DNA from: Nephrocerus scutellatus
Lineage: Eukaryota; Arthropoda; Insecta; Diptera; Pipunculidae
Direction: 5' to 3'
Assembly: GCA_947095585.1 (NCBI GenBank)
Contig: OX352762.1
Location: 44,070,018-44,134,017 of the forward strand
Length of the DNA: 64,000 nt
Shown here: one piece after another, positions 12,781-22,690 of the stretch
Layout of the letters: the number at the start of each line of letters is the position of its first letter
How positions within the stretch are numbered: position 1 is the stretch's first letter
The notes under the pieces: generated by a model
Databases searched by the model: none
What the model saw: only the letters and a program-made list of their open reading frames with translations
What the model was told of the DNA's origin: nothing
Position numbers and translations under genes: made by a program

Positions 12781-13190
12781 CTGTCAACAACTTCCTGAAG
12801 GACGACCGTAGTGTTCATTAGAGTTACGATTATTTTATATAAAAAAATTATTATTGATTGTATTTTTTGTATTATTTATAATATTTGTTGTTTATTTTGT
12901 AATATTTTTTTGTAGTTTTCCCTGACCATGATTCATTGATAAAAGTATTTGGACTCGCGTCGTTTTAGTTTCGTGTTCGTTTTTTCGTATTGCTTTTTTC
13001 AATGAATCAGAGATAATTTTGAAGAAATAAATTAAAACCGGCTACAAACGTGAGGAATGTATTATATTGTAAATCACATTCCTTCGAATTTTTAATTTTT
13101 AATTTTAATTAAGGGCATAGCCCAACTTATTGCCGTGACGAAAGTCATTCAGGGACTTATCCCTTGGCAATGAGCCTTTAAAAAAAAAAC
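12781..13190 (+). other. 3' UTR and A-tail of non-LTR copy B
   Basis: Homologous to the 3' UTR of copy A but uninterrupted. It contains the block TGTAGTTTTCCCTGACC at about 12911, a hairpin-forming GGAATGT...ACATTCC, then an outer stem 13125-13133/13166-13174 enclosing two small hairpins, and ends in a short A-run at about 13180-13189. This gives the true 3' end of the family. Confidence 0.85.
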
Positions 13191-14085
13191 CGATTTTAGT
13201 TTCGATTCTATGGTTTTAGAGGTCGCTGAGTTGAATGGTGATGATGGCAAGACAGCTCTATGGGGTTGGGGTCGATAACTGAGGGGGGGGGGGGGTACCG
13301 ATATTAGTGTCGATTTTATATTTTTCGGGGTCGCTGAGTTGAATCGTGATGGTACGACAGCTCTAGGGGATGGGGTCGATAACTGAAGGGGTGGTGACCG
13401 ATATTCGATGCTATGGTTTTCGGGGTCGCTGAGTTGAATGGTGTGGGTAAGACAGCTCTAGGGTCGATAACTCAGGCGGGTGACCGATGTTAGTGTTGAT
13501 TTAATGGTTTTCGGGGTCGCTGAGTAGAACGGTGATGGTAAGACACTTCTAGGGGGTTGGAGTCAGTCAATGCGGTGGGGGGGGTTGACTGATATTGGTG
13601 TCGATGCTATGATTTTCAGGGTCGCTGAGTTGAATGGTGATGGTAAGACAGCTCTCGGTGGGTGGAGTCGATTGCTGAGGGGGGGGGGGGTGAGCGGCAT
13701 TAGTGTCGATTTTATAGTTTTCGGGGTCGCTGAGTTGAATGGCGATGGTACGACAGCTCTAGGGGAGTGGGGTCGAAAACTAAGGGGGGTGACCGATATT
13801 AGTGTCGATTCTATGGTTTTCGGGGTCGCTGTATTGAATGGTGATGGTAAGACAGCTCTATGGTCGATAACTAAGGGGGGGGGGGGTGGTGAGCGATATT
13901 AGTGTTGATTCTATGGTTTTCGGGGTTGCTGAGTTGAATGGTAATGGTTTGACAGCTCAGAGGATGGTGTCGATAACAGTGGGGGGTGACCGATATTAGT
14001 GTTGATTCTATGGTTTTCGGGAACGCTGAGTTGAATGGTGATAGTAAGACAGCTCTAGGGGGATGTTGTCGATAACTGCGGGAAT
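13190..14085 (+). repeat. ~100-bp G-rich minisatellite, nine units
   Basis: Nine diverged units of 91-108 bp, anchored by GGTCGCTGAGTTGAATGGTG at about 13221, 13329, 13424, 13515, 13619, 13725, 13824, 13924 and 14019. Units read GATATTAGTGTCGATTCTATGG, TTTTCGGGGTCGCTGAG, GATGGTAAGACAGCTCTAGG, GGGTCGATAACT, then a run of up to ten or more G. Length differences between units lie mostly in the G-run. The array resumes at 16499 after an insertion, so it was once continuous. The Gly-rich ORF at 13570-13902 is a translation of the repeat, not a gene. Confidence 0.92.
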
Positions 14086-15146
14086 AGAAAAGGAATAGAA
14101 TAATTACTCCAATTATTCATGTTATAGTGAGTAAATAAGAATTTTAATATATTCCTCGTCCAAAATGTATATAAATACAAATAAAAAAAACAACCCATAA
14201 AAATAAAATAATAAAATTTTTCATGTAAATTCTCTAATAGGAGATACATATTATGTGTTTAAAATTTGATGGAAATCGAGCTAATTTTCAAAAAATGTAC
14301 ATGGGCATAACTCGGGTCTCAGGGCTTGAAATTTTTACAAAAAGTGTTGTACATTGGAGATACACATGTGTATAAAATTCAAAGAAAATCGGGTTAATTT
14401 TTTTAAAAATTTTGTATGGGGGCTCTTGATCCCGGGGCCCGGGGTCTCCAAAATTTTTACAAAAATTGTTGTCCATCGGAGATACACATGTATATAAAAT
14501 TTGAAGAAAATCGGGTTAATTATTTTAAAAATTTGTATGGTGCCTCATGACCCCGGGGTACTCAAAATTTGTATAAAAAGTGTTATTTGTCGGAGATACA
14601 CATGTGTATAAAGTTTTAAGAAAATCGGATTAATTTTTATTTTAAACTTTAAACCCACGGCCCCGGCGTCTGTATAGGACGCCATGATCCCGGGGCCCGG
14701 GGTCTCCAAAATTTTTACAAAAAGTGTTGTCCATCGGAGATACACATGTGTATTAAATTATGAAGAAAATCGGGTTAATTTTTAAAAAAAAATTTGTATA
14801 GGGCCCCATGACCCCTAGGGGGCAACACTATCCCGGGGCCCGGAGTCTCCAAACTTATTATAAAAAGTGTTGTGCATCGGGGATAAACATGTATAAAAAA
14901 TTTGAAGAAAATCGGGTAAATTTTGTAAAATATTTGTATGGGAGCCCCCCAACCCCGAGGCCCGAGTGTTGTCATCGGAGAAATGCATGTGTTCAAAATT
15001 TCAATGGAATAGGACTTTGGGAAGTGGGTTAAAAATTGATCGCAAGTTTCCACGACAAATAAACCTAGAAGCAAACACACGGGCACGCGAAGTTAATATA
15101 GAGAATTTAAAAAAATTATGTTCCATTAGCATGTATAGTGCGGAGT
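14086..15146 (+). mobile_element. Minisatellite-bearing non-autonomous element, copy 2
   Basis: Left end at about 14182 (AACAACCCATAAAAATAAAAT, then GTAAATTCTCTAATAGG) and right end at 15088-15114 (CGCGAAGTTAATATAGAGAATTTAAAAA), the same ends as copy 1. Between them are seven units of the ~118-bp minisatellite, with GGAGATACACATG-type boxes near 14238, 14352, 14473, 14590, 14733, 14876 and 14973, most with the CCCCGGGGCCCGG palindromic box. 14086-14181 and 15115-15146 are short flanks with no recognised content. Together with the adjacent mitochondrial insertion it interrupts the G-rich minisatellite. Confidence 0.75.
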
Positions 15147-15390
15147 AATCAACCAATATTTACATCTCGACAGATATGGTTAACTATTAAAAGCTAAATT
15201 AATATCTGTTGTATAATGTATAGCCAAAAATAATCCAGTTAAAATTTGAATAATTAAACATAACCCTAATAGAGATCCGAAATTTCATCAAGATGAAACA
15301 TTAATTGGAGTTGGTAAATCAATTAAAGCATTAGCAATTTTAAATATTGAATGTTTAATTCTTATTTATTCATTTGTTAATTTAATTTAT
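15147..15390 (-). pseudogene. cytb: Nuclear mitochondrial fragment: cytochrome b 5' part
   Basis: Read on the minus strand this is the amino-terminal part of cytochrome b: KIANALIDLPTPINVSSWW, then [20 protein letters not shown] and [12 protein letters not shown]. The two adjacent Trp codons in SSWW are TGA TGA, which are stops in the nuclear code and Trp in the insect mitochondrial code, so the DNA came from mitochondria. Frameshifts near the start (after about 15375) and near 15175 show it is dead. It should sit downstream of nad6, but only a remnant of nad6 lies between it and trnP. Confidence 0.93.
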
Positions 15391-15477
15391 TAGTCGTAAA
15401 TGACTATAAAATATTTTTGTAAGTTGCAATTAAAGAAATTAATAAATAATTTATTACTAAGTTAGTTGAATAATTTT
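15391..15477 (-). pseudogene. nad6: Nuclear mitochondrial fragment: nad6 5' remnant with large deletion
   Basis: In the insect mitochondrial order trnT-trnP-nad6-cytb, about 500 bp of nad6 should lie here. Only some 90 bp remains, beginning on the minus strand right after trnP with ATTATTCAACTAACTTAG. It contains stops, so most of nad6 was lost during or after transfer. Identification rests on position more than on sequence. Confidence 0.5.
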
Positions 15478-15541
15478 AAGAAATAGTTTAATAAAAATAT
15501 TAATTTTGGAGATTAATGATAAAGAAATTTCTTTTTTCTTG
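15478..15541 (+). pseudogene. trnP: Nuclear mitochondrial fragment: tRNA-Pro
   Basis: Cloverleaf can be drawn: acceptor AAGAAA/TTTCTT, D arm in AGTTTAATAAAAAT, anticodon stem TTAAT/ATTAA around loop TTTGGAG with anticodon TGG (Pro), and a T arm AAAGAAATTTCTTT. It lies on the opposite strand to cytb, as in insect mitochondrial DNA. It is part of a dead insertion, so I do not expect it to be used. Confidence 0.85.
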
Positions 15542-15542
15542 A

Positions 15543-15607
15543 AATTTTAAAAGATTATTCTGTTTTTTGAATCACAAGACCAATGTTTTTGGTAAACTAT
15601 ATAAACT
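15543..15607 (-). pseudogene. trnT: Nuclear mitochondrial fragment: tRNA-Thr
   Basis: On the minus strand, AGTTTATATAGTTTACC is followed by an anticodon arm around CTTGTGA, giving anticodon TGT (Thr), then AGAATAATCTTTTAAAATT. Placement between trnP and nad4L, with trnT and trnP on opposite strands, matches the ancestral insect arrangement. Confidence 0.82.
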
Positions 15608-15608
15608 A

Positions 15609-15632
15609 ATGATTATATTTATTTATTGAATA
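15609..15632 (+). pseudogene. nad4L: nad4L start, upstream of Helitron insertion
   Basis: Starts with ATG at 15609 directly after trnT and runs eight codons (with TGA read as Trp) to 15632, where the Helitron begins. The same reading frame resumes at 16257 on the far side of the Helitron with no base gained or lost. Confidence 0.85.
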
Positions 15633-16256
15633 TCTTTGTATATATAATTCTACTGTACGTGTGTATGTCACTGAACTCCTCCTAAACGGCTGGACCGATT
15701 TGAATAATTTTTTGTATGCGTTTGGGTGACGCCACAAATCAGCCCGGCAGATGGCGCTGGTATCGCTTTTTCTTCGAAAATTCTTATTTATTTGGCTCAA
15801 ATTCACACCATATAATATTTAAATAAAAAGAAAGTCGTTGACAAAATTTGGACCCGATAGGTGGCTCTGGCGTGGAAAATGTAGTTTTCTCTGTATATGA
15901 TCTTCATATAAAGAATATTCGAAAAACTGTACATTTTTTGCCTGTATAAGTGTCGATTCCAAAGTTTTCTGGTTTGGTGAGTTGGTTAGGTAGTGGGATG
16001 TAATTGGGCGGGAGGTCAGTGGGCGGGGTTCAGTGGGATGGGGCAGCCGGGAAACGCGGGTGTAAGTGGGCGTGGCGTCAGTGGGCGGGGTCAGTGGGGT
16101 GGGACAGCCGGGAAACGCCGGGTATTTCTGCTAATACTGATGTGACTTATACTGTGATGCGATATCGCAAAACAAATAGCTTTTCACAAGTTCACAAAAC
16201 GATCACAAACAAATTTATTTAAAGTGGGACAGGACAACGTCTGTCGGGTCAGCTAG
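15633..16256 (+). mobile_element. Non-autonomous Helitron, copy 1
   Basis: Starts with TC (TCTTTGTATATATAATTCTA) and ends with CTAG (GACAACGTCTGTCGGGTCAG then CTAG), inserted between host A (15632) and T (16257), the Helitron target rule. The 5' region (CTCCTAAACGGCTGGACCGATTTG) is typical of insect Helitrons. The middle carries GGGCGG/GTCAGTGGG repeats (16005-16120) also found expanded in copy 2. No Rep/helicase is encoded, so it must have moved in trans. It splits mitochondrial nad4L, so it arrived after the mitochondrial insertion. Confidence 0.9.
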
Positions 16257-16498
16257 TTACCTATATTAATAATGGGGTTTTTAATTTTTGTTTCTAATAG
16301 AAAACATCTATTATCAATATTGTTTAGATTATAATATATTGTTTAAAGAGTATTTGTATTTTTATTTTTATTGTTAAATTTAATAAATTATGAAATATAT
16401 TTTAGAATGATATTTTTAACTTTTAGAGTGTGTGAAAGGCCATTAGGGTTATCAATTTTAGTTTTTATATTTCGTACACATCGAAATGATTATTTTCA
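16257..16498 (+). pseudogene. nad4L: nad4L remainder, downstream of Helitron insertion
   Basis: Continues nad4L: SNRKHLL, then SILF and YIV, and near the end FLTF, SVCEG, LGLSILV and HRNDYFQ in more than one frame, so there are indels after about 16350. It closes at about 16498, where G-rich minisatellite resumes. With the part before the Helitron it covers most of the gene. Confidence 0.88.
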
Positions 16499-16740
16499 AA
16501 ACCGAAAATATCGGTGTCGATTCTATAGTTTTCGGGGTCCCTGAGTTGAATGGATATGGTAAGACAGCACTAAGGGGATGGGGTCGATACCTGAGGGGGT
16601 TGACCGATATTAGTATCCATTCAATAGTTGTCGGGGCCACTGAGATTATTAGTGTTGATAGGACACTCCTATGGGTGAGTTGTCTCCCCGTAGGGGGGAG
16701 GGAGTCCGATATTAGTGTCGATCCTATAGTTTTGGGGGTC
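16499..16740 (+). repeat. G-rich minisatellite, resumed
   Basis: Two to three more diverged units of the 13190-14085 array (TCGGTGTCGATTCTATAGTT, TTCGGGGTCCCTGAGTTGAATGG, GGTCGATACCTGAGGG). The last unit runs without a clear border into Helitron helicase sequence at about 16720-16745. Confidence 0.85.
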
Positions 16741-17352
16741 GCTTAGATGAATAGTAGTGTTAGAATGGTACTCGGCGACCATTTGGCGACGAATTTTGAG
16801 GTGAAGACATTGTCGCCCCTACTTCAAATTGCAAAAGGTAGATTAGCAGCCGTGTTTTATGGTTACATTAAGTTAACATCGATTTTTGAAATCTGATGCA
16901 GAACTAATAATTCTGAATTTAAGTGTATCGATACCGTTGTAGATACTGATGAGGAAGTTAATTATCTAACTGAGTTCCTACACTCACTTAATTCGTCTGG
17001 ATTGCCACCACACCGTCTTACAGTTTGATCTCCAATTATTTTACCACGGATTCTCGACTCACCAAAACTTTGCAACGGCACAAAACTGTGCGTAAAAGAG
17101 ATGCCGGGCAATATAATTGAAGCGACTATCTTGACAGAAAAGGGACAGTGTGAAACAGTTTTTATCCCACGGGTAGCACTCATTTTGACGGATCTACCTT
17201 TTAAATTTAAGAGATTGCAATTTCCAGTAAAACTTGCGTTTTCGATTACGATTAATAAGTCTGATAGTTTATTAAGTACTGCGGAGTATAGATTTGAGAT
17301 CGCCATGTTTTCCCACGGACAACTTTATTTTGCTTGCTCTGGGTTGAGTTAA
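16741..17352 (+). pseudogene. Autonomous Helitron helicase C-terminus, unit 1
   Basis: Encodes the end of a Pif1-like helicase domain of Helitron Rep/Hel proteins: YLTEFLHSLNSSGLPPHRLT, then SPKLCNGTKLCVK, FIPRVALILTDLPFKFKRLQ, FPVKLAFSITINKS and FSHGQLYFACSGLS. These correspond to the last conserved helicase motifs. Stops at about 16893 and 17026 and missing residues in the ITINKS region kill it. The rest of the Helitron is absent. It is joined at 17352 to the 3' end of an antisense Loa element. A second copy lies at 21478-21800 plus 22586-22690. Confidence 0.85.
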
Positions 17353-20300
17353 CCTAAGAATTTATTTATTCTTGCTCTTGAAGGTGAAACTAAAAACATG
17401 ATGATGATGATGATAATAAAATGGGGTGTTGTAGCACTCGACCCATATTGATCTATTGCTTCTTAAGAATCCAATAATATGGAGCGGGTTCAGTGAATGC
17501 CGTACAGACTCCGAGATTGCGTGGGTTCCCAAGTGGTCTCTTCTCTGACGGATCGTTGCTCCGCACTCGTTGAGTAGATGCCATGGGGTCTCCTCCGCCT
17601 CCCCACAGAGTCTGCAGCTTTCATCCTCTTCTATTTTTAACTTCTTTAGGTGCCCCTTCAGTTTGCAATGTCCTGTTAGGAAACCCGTAATGATTCTTAC
17701 ATTACTTCTACTTAGTCCCACTATTAGGCGGAACCTGTTTCGGTTATAATTTCCCAACATTTCCTTTGCTTGCAGTAGGCCTAGGAGGTTCTCCCATCTT
17801 TCGGAAGCGGCTGCCTTACCCATACTGAGGGCCTTACCCATACTGAGTACACATTATGCGGTATCATATGCCACAGAAGGGTTCTGGCCCTACAAGCGGA
17901 GTTTCTGCTCCTTTATTCGCGTGCCTTCTGCCTTCTTTGATCCATCCGTATACCACTTTATGGCACCCGGATGTACCTGGTATTCAGTTTCTGACCTGAA
18001 TTCTTTCTTGATGCTCATTTTAATTTCAAAGTTCTTTTTGAACTCAAGCTTCCGCACCATGTTATCGCACGGCATGCTCGCTAGAGGAATCATCTTGATA
18101 AGTGGTTCTAATATCCGCCTTGCCCTGCTGTCCGTGAAGCAGCCTACCTTGCTCAAACGTAACTTGGTTTCCATGGATTTGCTCTCTACCACTAAGTGTA
18201 GTGGGAGAAGCCCAAGGATTGCCCCCATGCCTGCTGGTCCCTGTCCCCTGTAATTAAAACACAGGCCAGTCTCTGTACTTTTTCCAACTCCCTTTTCGTG
18301 GTGCTTAGCTTGGTCCTGTTCGCCAATACAACTGCTCCGTAGGTAATCATTGGAATAACTATCATGGTGTACATCCAGTGCATTTGTCTGGGGCTAACTC
18401 CCCACGATTTTCCTGCCACCCTTCTGCACACCATGATAACTCTATTTGATTTTTGTAGCACGGCTTGTTGGTGTTTGTTCCAGAGCAGTCTACTATCAAA
18501 TATCAGTCCCAGGTATTTAACCTCTTCGCTCATAGTGATCTCTTCTCCATTTAGGGTAATCGGGTGTATACGCCTCAACTTCCTGGTGAAGGGAACCAGT
18601 GTAGTCTTGTTAGGGTTTACCCTGAGTCCCACCTCTTGGCACCTTATACTCGTGATTGTTAATCCATTTTGGATTATGTCACAGAGCACTTCCTCGAACT
18701 TCCCTCTAGCTACGATGACTATATCGTCTGCATAGTCTTGGGCGTAAGTCTATGCTTCAGCTAGTCGCTGGAGTAGTTTGTCTACAAGGATGCTCCACAG
18801 AAGGGGAGACAAAACTCCTCCTAGTGAGCATCCTCTTGTAGTGTTGATCATAATGGTTTTGTCACCAACTCTAGTCTCCGCTGTTCTGGTGCCCAGCATC
18901 TCGGGCACCTTTCTTTCTCTCCAGAGCACTTCTTACCGCATCCTGAGATGCGTTGTCGAATGCTCCTTCGATGTCAAGGAAGACGCAAAGCCCGGTTTCC
19001 TTACTGGCAAGAGACCTCTCTATACTTTCCGTTAGCTCCCACAGTGCGGTCTCCGTATATCTGCCCGCTCTGTATGCATGCTGACTGGAATGTAATGGTT
19101 CTTTTTCCAGTATTCTCGACCTAATATAGTTGTCGATAACCTTTTCGATAGTCTTTAGGACGAACGAAGTTAGGCTAATTGGTCTGAAGGACTTCGGATG
19201 GGTGGGATTTTTTTTCCCCACCTTCGGTATAAATACCACCCTTGCCCTTCTCCAGCTTATCGGTATATACCCAAGTGCTAGACTACTTCTAAATATTCTC
19301 ATTAGATGTGGAAGGAGGTTGTCTAATCCGACCTGCATAACTGCAGGGATTATCCCGTCCACACCTGCCGATTTAAAGGGATGAAAGCTTTTGATTGCCA
19401 ATCGGATTCTTTGCTCTGTGCAAATGTCCGAGGCTTTCTTCCAGTCCTCCCTGCTAGCTCTTAGGTGGTTCACGCCCATCCCGAGTTCGTTACTGGTCAC
19501 TGTGCTTCCAGGGAAGTGTGTTCTCAATAGAAGGAGGGCTCTTTGCTCCTCGTTTTCTGTGAACTTTCCGTTCTGGTCTAACAGTGATGCCTTTATACTT
19601 TAAGCATCTTTTGCCATAGCTTTAAATAGTCTGACAGACGCTGTAGTATTGGCTACTTCCTCGCAGAAGTTGCGGAAACTGCTGCGTTCGGCTTATCTCA
19701 CCTCTGTGTTGTACGCTGTGAGAGCTTCTCTGTATAGTTGCGAAGTGCCCCTCCAATTGGCGGTTTTGAAGAGTTTCCTCTTTGGGAGAGCATACCGGGC
19801 AACTCGACTCATACGCATCAGAGATTACCCTATTCACTTCATCAGCTGCACATTCCAGCTCGTGTAGACATTTGGCCACTCTTTGTACTGAGATGTACTT
19901 TAAATTGTACCTCAAATTGGTTTTGTAAACTTCCGAATTTGTGCTTCTAGGATTTCTAATAGTTTTTACCTCCTCTACAAGCCCTCCCAATTCGGATAGG
20001 ATAATCCTATGATCCAATAAAGATGGCTCGGAGGAGACCCTCCACCTATTAAGTACTCGACTCACTGTCAGAGTTCCGAAGGTGATGTCAAGTACTTCTT
20101 CCTTAACCCTAGTTACAAAAGTTGGTACCCTGCCTACATTGTATATATCTAGGTTTTCCTTCACCAGAAATTCTAAAATTCTCTTATTTGTGTCGGTGCT
20201 CCCCCACTCTTCGTTGTGTGCATTAGCATCACATCCAATTAGTAGAGGTTTACTGTGCCTTCGGCAGTGATCGTTTTTGTACTTCCGGGGGCGGAATTTC

Positions 20301-21060
20301 TTCTCTGTCTCCGGCAAAGTAGGCCGATGCAATCACTATATCCCGGTTGTTGCTGGTTGAGGGCCTCACCTCGAGTTGGCGGAACTGCTGTCCAACCACC
20401 GCTCTAGTTGAGTATGCCCATCACCACCCGTCGTTGGCCTTGGGGTCAAGCCCCCCCGACCAATTCCATGCCTACTTCGCGGATCAGAGTAGGGCTTCTG
20501 CTCTACCCGAACTGCTGCTTTGCTGGTGCTGGATCTCGGCTCAGGTTGACGGGTCGGACCGCTGAGACCTTTCCGTAGGGGATCGTCGACACCACCCGGC
20601 TGCACCTTTGGAGAAGGGGGAGGACCCCTCCTTCTCTTTTTGCTTGGCTGGACAGTCTTTGGGCCGTGAGCCGTCTTCCCTGCAGGAATGAAGATCGATT
20701 CTCCAATGGGGGAAGTCCCTGTTTTCCCCCAAGGGTTTCCCCTTCCCGTTTTAAAAATATTTTTATTAAATTTCTCCATAAAAATCCCACGAGTATTGAG
20801 GAACTGTAGTCCTCCAGCCCAGAGCCTCTTACACTGGAGGGCCTGTTTACACATGGAGGGCAGCAGGTATCCACGGGCTCCGTTTGAGATAGCACGGTTA
20901 CCCATGCCTACCACCAGTCCACTGGGCACGGGTCGCAATACACCACTGGATTAGGGCTTCGGTTCGTTACTCATCAAACCTGTTCGCAAGGGAATTCCCC
21001 AGCTAGCAGGATGACACTTTGCACCTTAAGCCCGCACGACAACGTCAAGGCGAAGAAAAA
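17353..21060 (-). pseudogene. Loa-type non-LTR retrotransposon, copy 1 (antisense)
   Basis: Read on the minus strand: gag-like N-terminus (20938-20366); endonuclease C-terminus (20332-19622, LLIGCDANAHNEEWGSTDT and SLLDHRIIL); RT (19527-18871, FKSAGVDGIIPA, FRPISLTSFVLKTIEK, CVFLDIEGAFDN); RT thumb (18689-18192, VGLRVNPNKTTLVPFTRK, VKYLGLIFDSRLLWNKH); RNase H start (YTDGSK near 17925-17940); and a C-terminal zinc-knuckle-like tail (17841-17362, CRLCGEAEETPWHLLNEC). The middle of RNase H is deleted, since YTDGSK joins almost directly to EQKLRL; the catalytic YADD region of RT is broken at 18690-18870, and nad part of endonuclease is missing. The domain order endonuclease-RT-RNase H supports a Loa/I-like clade; Loa is my best reading. 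The 3' end carries a (TCA)n stretch. Confidence 0.85.
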
Positions 21061-21477
21061 AAGTATAGACAAGTATTGATACATAACGAAGTTCGAAAGA
21101 ACCAGTTGATTCTGTGGAGGAAGGAAGTATCAGAACTTGTAAAATGTTATCAGCTGATCACCGTTACCTACGGCACATCATATGCTCCCTATTGATCAAT
21201 AATATGTTTACAACAGCTATTTCAAGCGACAACTAAAAGTCACCCACTCGGCGGCAAGATACTTCATCACGATTTCTATGTAGACGACGTCATGACAGGC
21301 GCAAATAGTCTTCCCACTGCTCTGGAAATGCAAAGGCAATTGGTTGACGGCTTCAGGGAGCAGACTTAAAACTGGGCAAGTGGTGCGCAAATCACCAGAG
21401 GTCCAGAGGATAAAGAAGTACAGCTGGACTTCAAAAATTACTCAGAAGACAACATAAAAACCTTGGGTCTTACTTGG
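21061..21477 (+). pseudogene. BEL/Pao RT fragment, unit 1
   Basis: Encodes a piece of BEL/Pao reverse transcriptase in several frames: LITVTYGTSYAP near 21160-21190 and the catalytic YVDDVMTGA near 21278-21304. It has stops and ends abruptly at 21477, where Helitron helicase sequence starts again. The same segment, running on into more pol, is present in unit 2 at 25286-25702. Confidence 0.85.
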
Positions 21478-21806
21478 TCGATCCTATAGTTTTGGGGGTC
21501 GCTTAGATGAATAGTGGTGTTAGAATGGTACTCGGCGACCATTTGGCGACGAATTTTGAGGTGAAGACATTGTCGCCCCTACTTCAAATTGCAAAAGGTA
21601 GATTAGCAGCCGTGTTTTATGGTTACATTAAGTTAACATCGATTTTTGAAATCTGTTGCAGAACTAATAATTCTGAATTTAAGTGTATCGATACCGTTGT
21701 AGATACTGATGAGGAAGTTAATTATCTAACTGAGTTCCTACACTCACTTAATTCGTCTGGATTGCCACCACACCGTCTTACAGTTTGATCTCCAATTTAT
21801 TATACG
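21478..21806 (+). pseudogene. Helitron helicase C-terminus, unit 2 (5' part)
   Basis: Duplicate of 16718-17030. Here the codon at the site of the unit 1 stop reads TGT (CRTNNSEF), so unit 1 gained its stop after duplication. Reads YLTEFLHSLNSSGLPPHRLT, then a stop. Interrupted from about 21800 by Helitron copy 2. Confidence 0.83.
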
Positions 21807-22585
21807 ACTAGCTGTTCCCGGGCGCTTTGCTATCCGCCCACTGACGCCACGTCTACTTACCCCCGCGTTTCCCAGTTGCCCCATCCCACTGACCCCCGCT
21901 CACTGACCTCCCGCCCTATGACCTCCCGCCCACTGACCACCCACCCATTGACCTCATACACACTGACCCACCGCCCACTGAACTCACACCCACTGACATC
22001 ACACCCACTGACCTCCCGCCCACGTACCACCCACCCATTGACCTCATACACACTGACCCACCTCCCGCTGAACACACACCCACTGACCTCCCGCCCACTG
22101 ACCACCCGCCCACTGACCACCCACCCATTGACCTCATACACACTGACCCACCACCCACTGAACTCACACCCACTGACCTCACACCCACTGACGCCACGCC
22201 CACTTACACCCGCGTTTCCCGGCTGCACCATCCCACTGACCCCCGCCCACTAATGCCACGCCCACTTACACCCGCGTTTCCCGGCTGCCCCATCCCGCTG
22301 ACCCCCGCCCATTGACGCCAGCGCCACCTATCGGGTCCAAATTTTGTCAACGACTTTCTTTTTATTTAAATATTATATGGTGTGAATTTGAGCCAAAACG
22401 TTCCATAAATAAGAATTTTCGGAAAAAAACGATACCAGCGCCACCTAGCGGGGCTTTTAAACCTTTTAAACCTTCCCGTAGCAATTACAAACAAACTCGC
22501 AGAAGGAAGTATCCAATTTGGTCCGGCCGTTCTCGATTTTTAGTCAGTCTAACGCACAGCAATTGATTTTTATATATATTTATTA
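21807..22585 (-). mobile_element. Non-autonomous Helitron, copy 2, with expanded minisatellite
   Basis: Antisense copy: the plus strand starts ACTAGCTGTTCCCGGGCGC (3' terminus CTAGT on the minus strand) and the 5' end lies near 22585 (minus-strand TATATATAAAAATCAATTGC, CGAGAACGGCCGGACC). It shares the GATGGCGCTGG...CCCGATAGGTGG block with copy 1 (22316-22450 versus 15745-15870). The centre is an expanded minisatellite (21890-22310) of units like CCCACTGACCTCCCGCCCACTGACCACC. About 230 bp of helicase sequence present in unit 1 (17035-17250) is missing around it, so insertion came with, or was followed by, a deletion. Confidence 0.82.
21890..22310. repeat. CCCACTGACC minisatellite inside Helitron copy 2
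   Basis: Short units built on CCCACTGAC(C/G) and CCCATTGACC, with a higher-order repeat of about 120 bp (ACCCACCCATTGACCTCATA then CACACTGACCCACC occurs at about 21940, 22030 and 22120). It is open in several frames on both strands only because the repeat lacks stops; I do not treat those ORFs as genes. Confidence 0.85.
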
Positions 22586-22690
22586 TACGATTAATAAGTC
22601 TGATAGTTTATTAAGTACTGCGGAGTATAGATTTGAGATCGCCATGTTTTCCCACGGACAACTTTATTTTGCTTGCTCTGGGTTGAGTTA
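22586..22690 (+). pseudogene. Helitron helicase C-terminus, unit 2 (3' part)
   Basis: Matches 17250-17352: TTAATAAGTCTGATAGTTTA and TTTTCCCACGGACAACTTTA, encoding the last helicase motif. Followed at once by the Loa 3' end, as in unit 1. Confidence 0.82.

Noticed and set aside
13570..13902. Gly-rich 110-codon frame
   Set aside because: It is a reading of the ~100-bp G-rich minisatellite, with unit length changes that shift the frame elsewhere in the array.
15478..15607. Working tRNA genes
   Set aside because: Both tRNAs are part of a mitochondrial fragment with broken cytb and nad4L, and use mitochondrial-type arms; nuclear use is unlikely.
21857..22253. Open frames of 95-125 codons on both strands (Ser/Thr/Pro- or Val/Ser/Gly-rich repeats)
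   Set aside because: They are translations of the CCCACTGACC minisatellite in Helitron copy 2, open in several frames at once because the repeat lacks stop codons.
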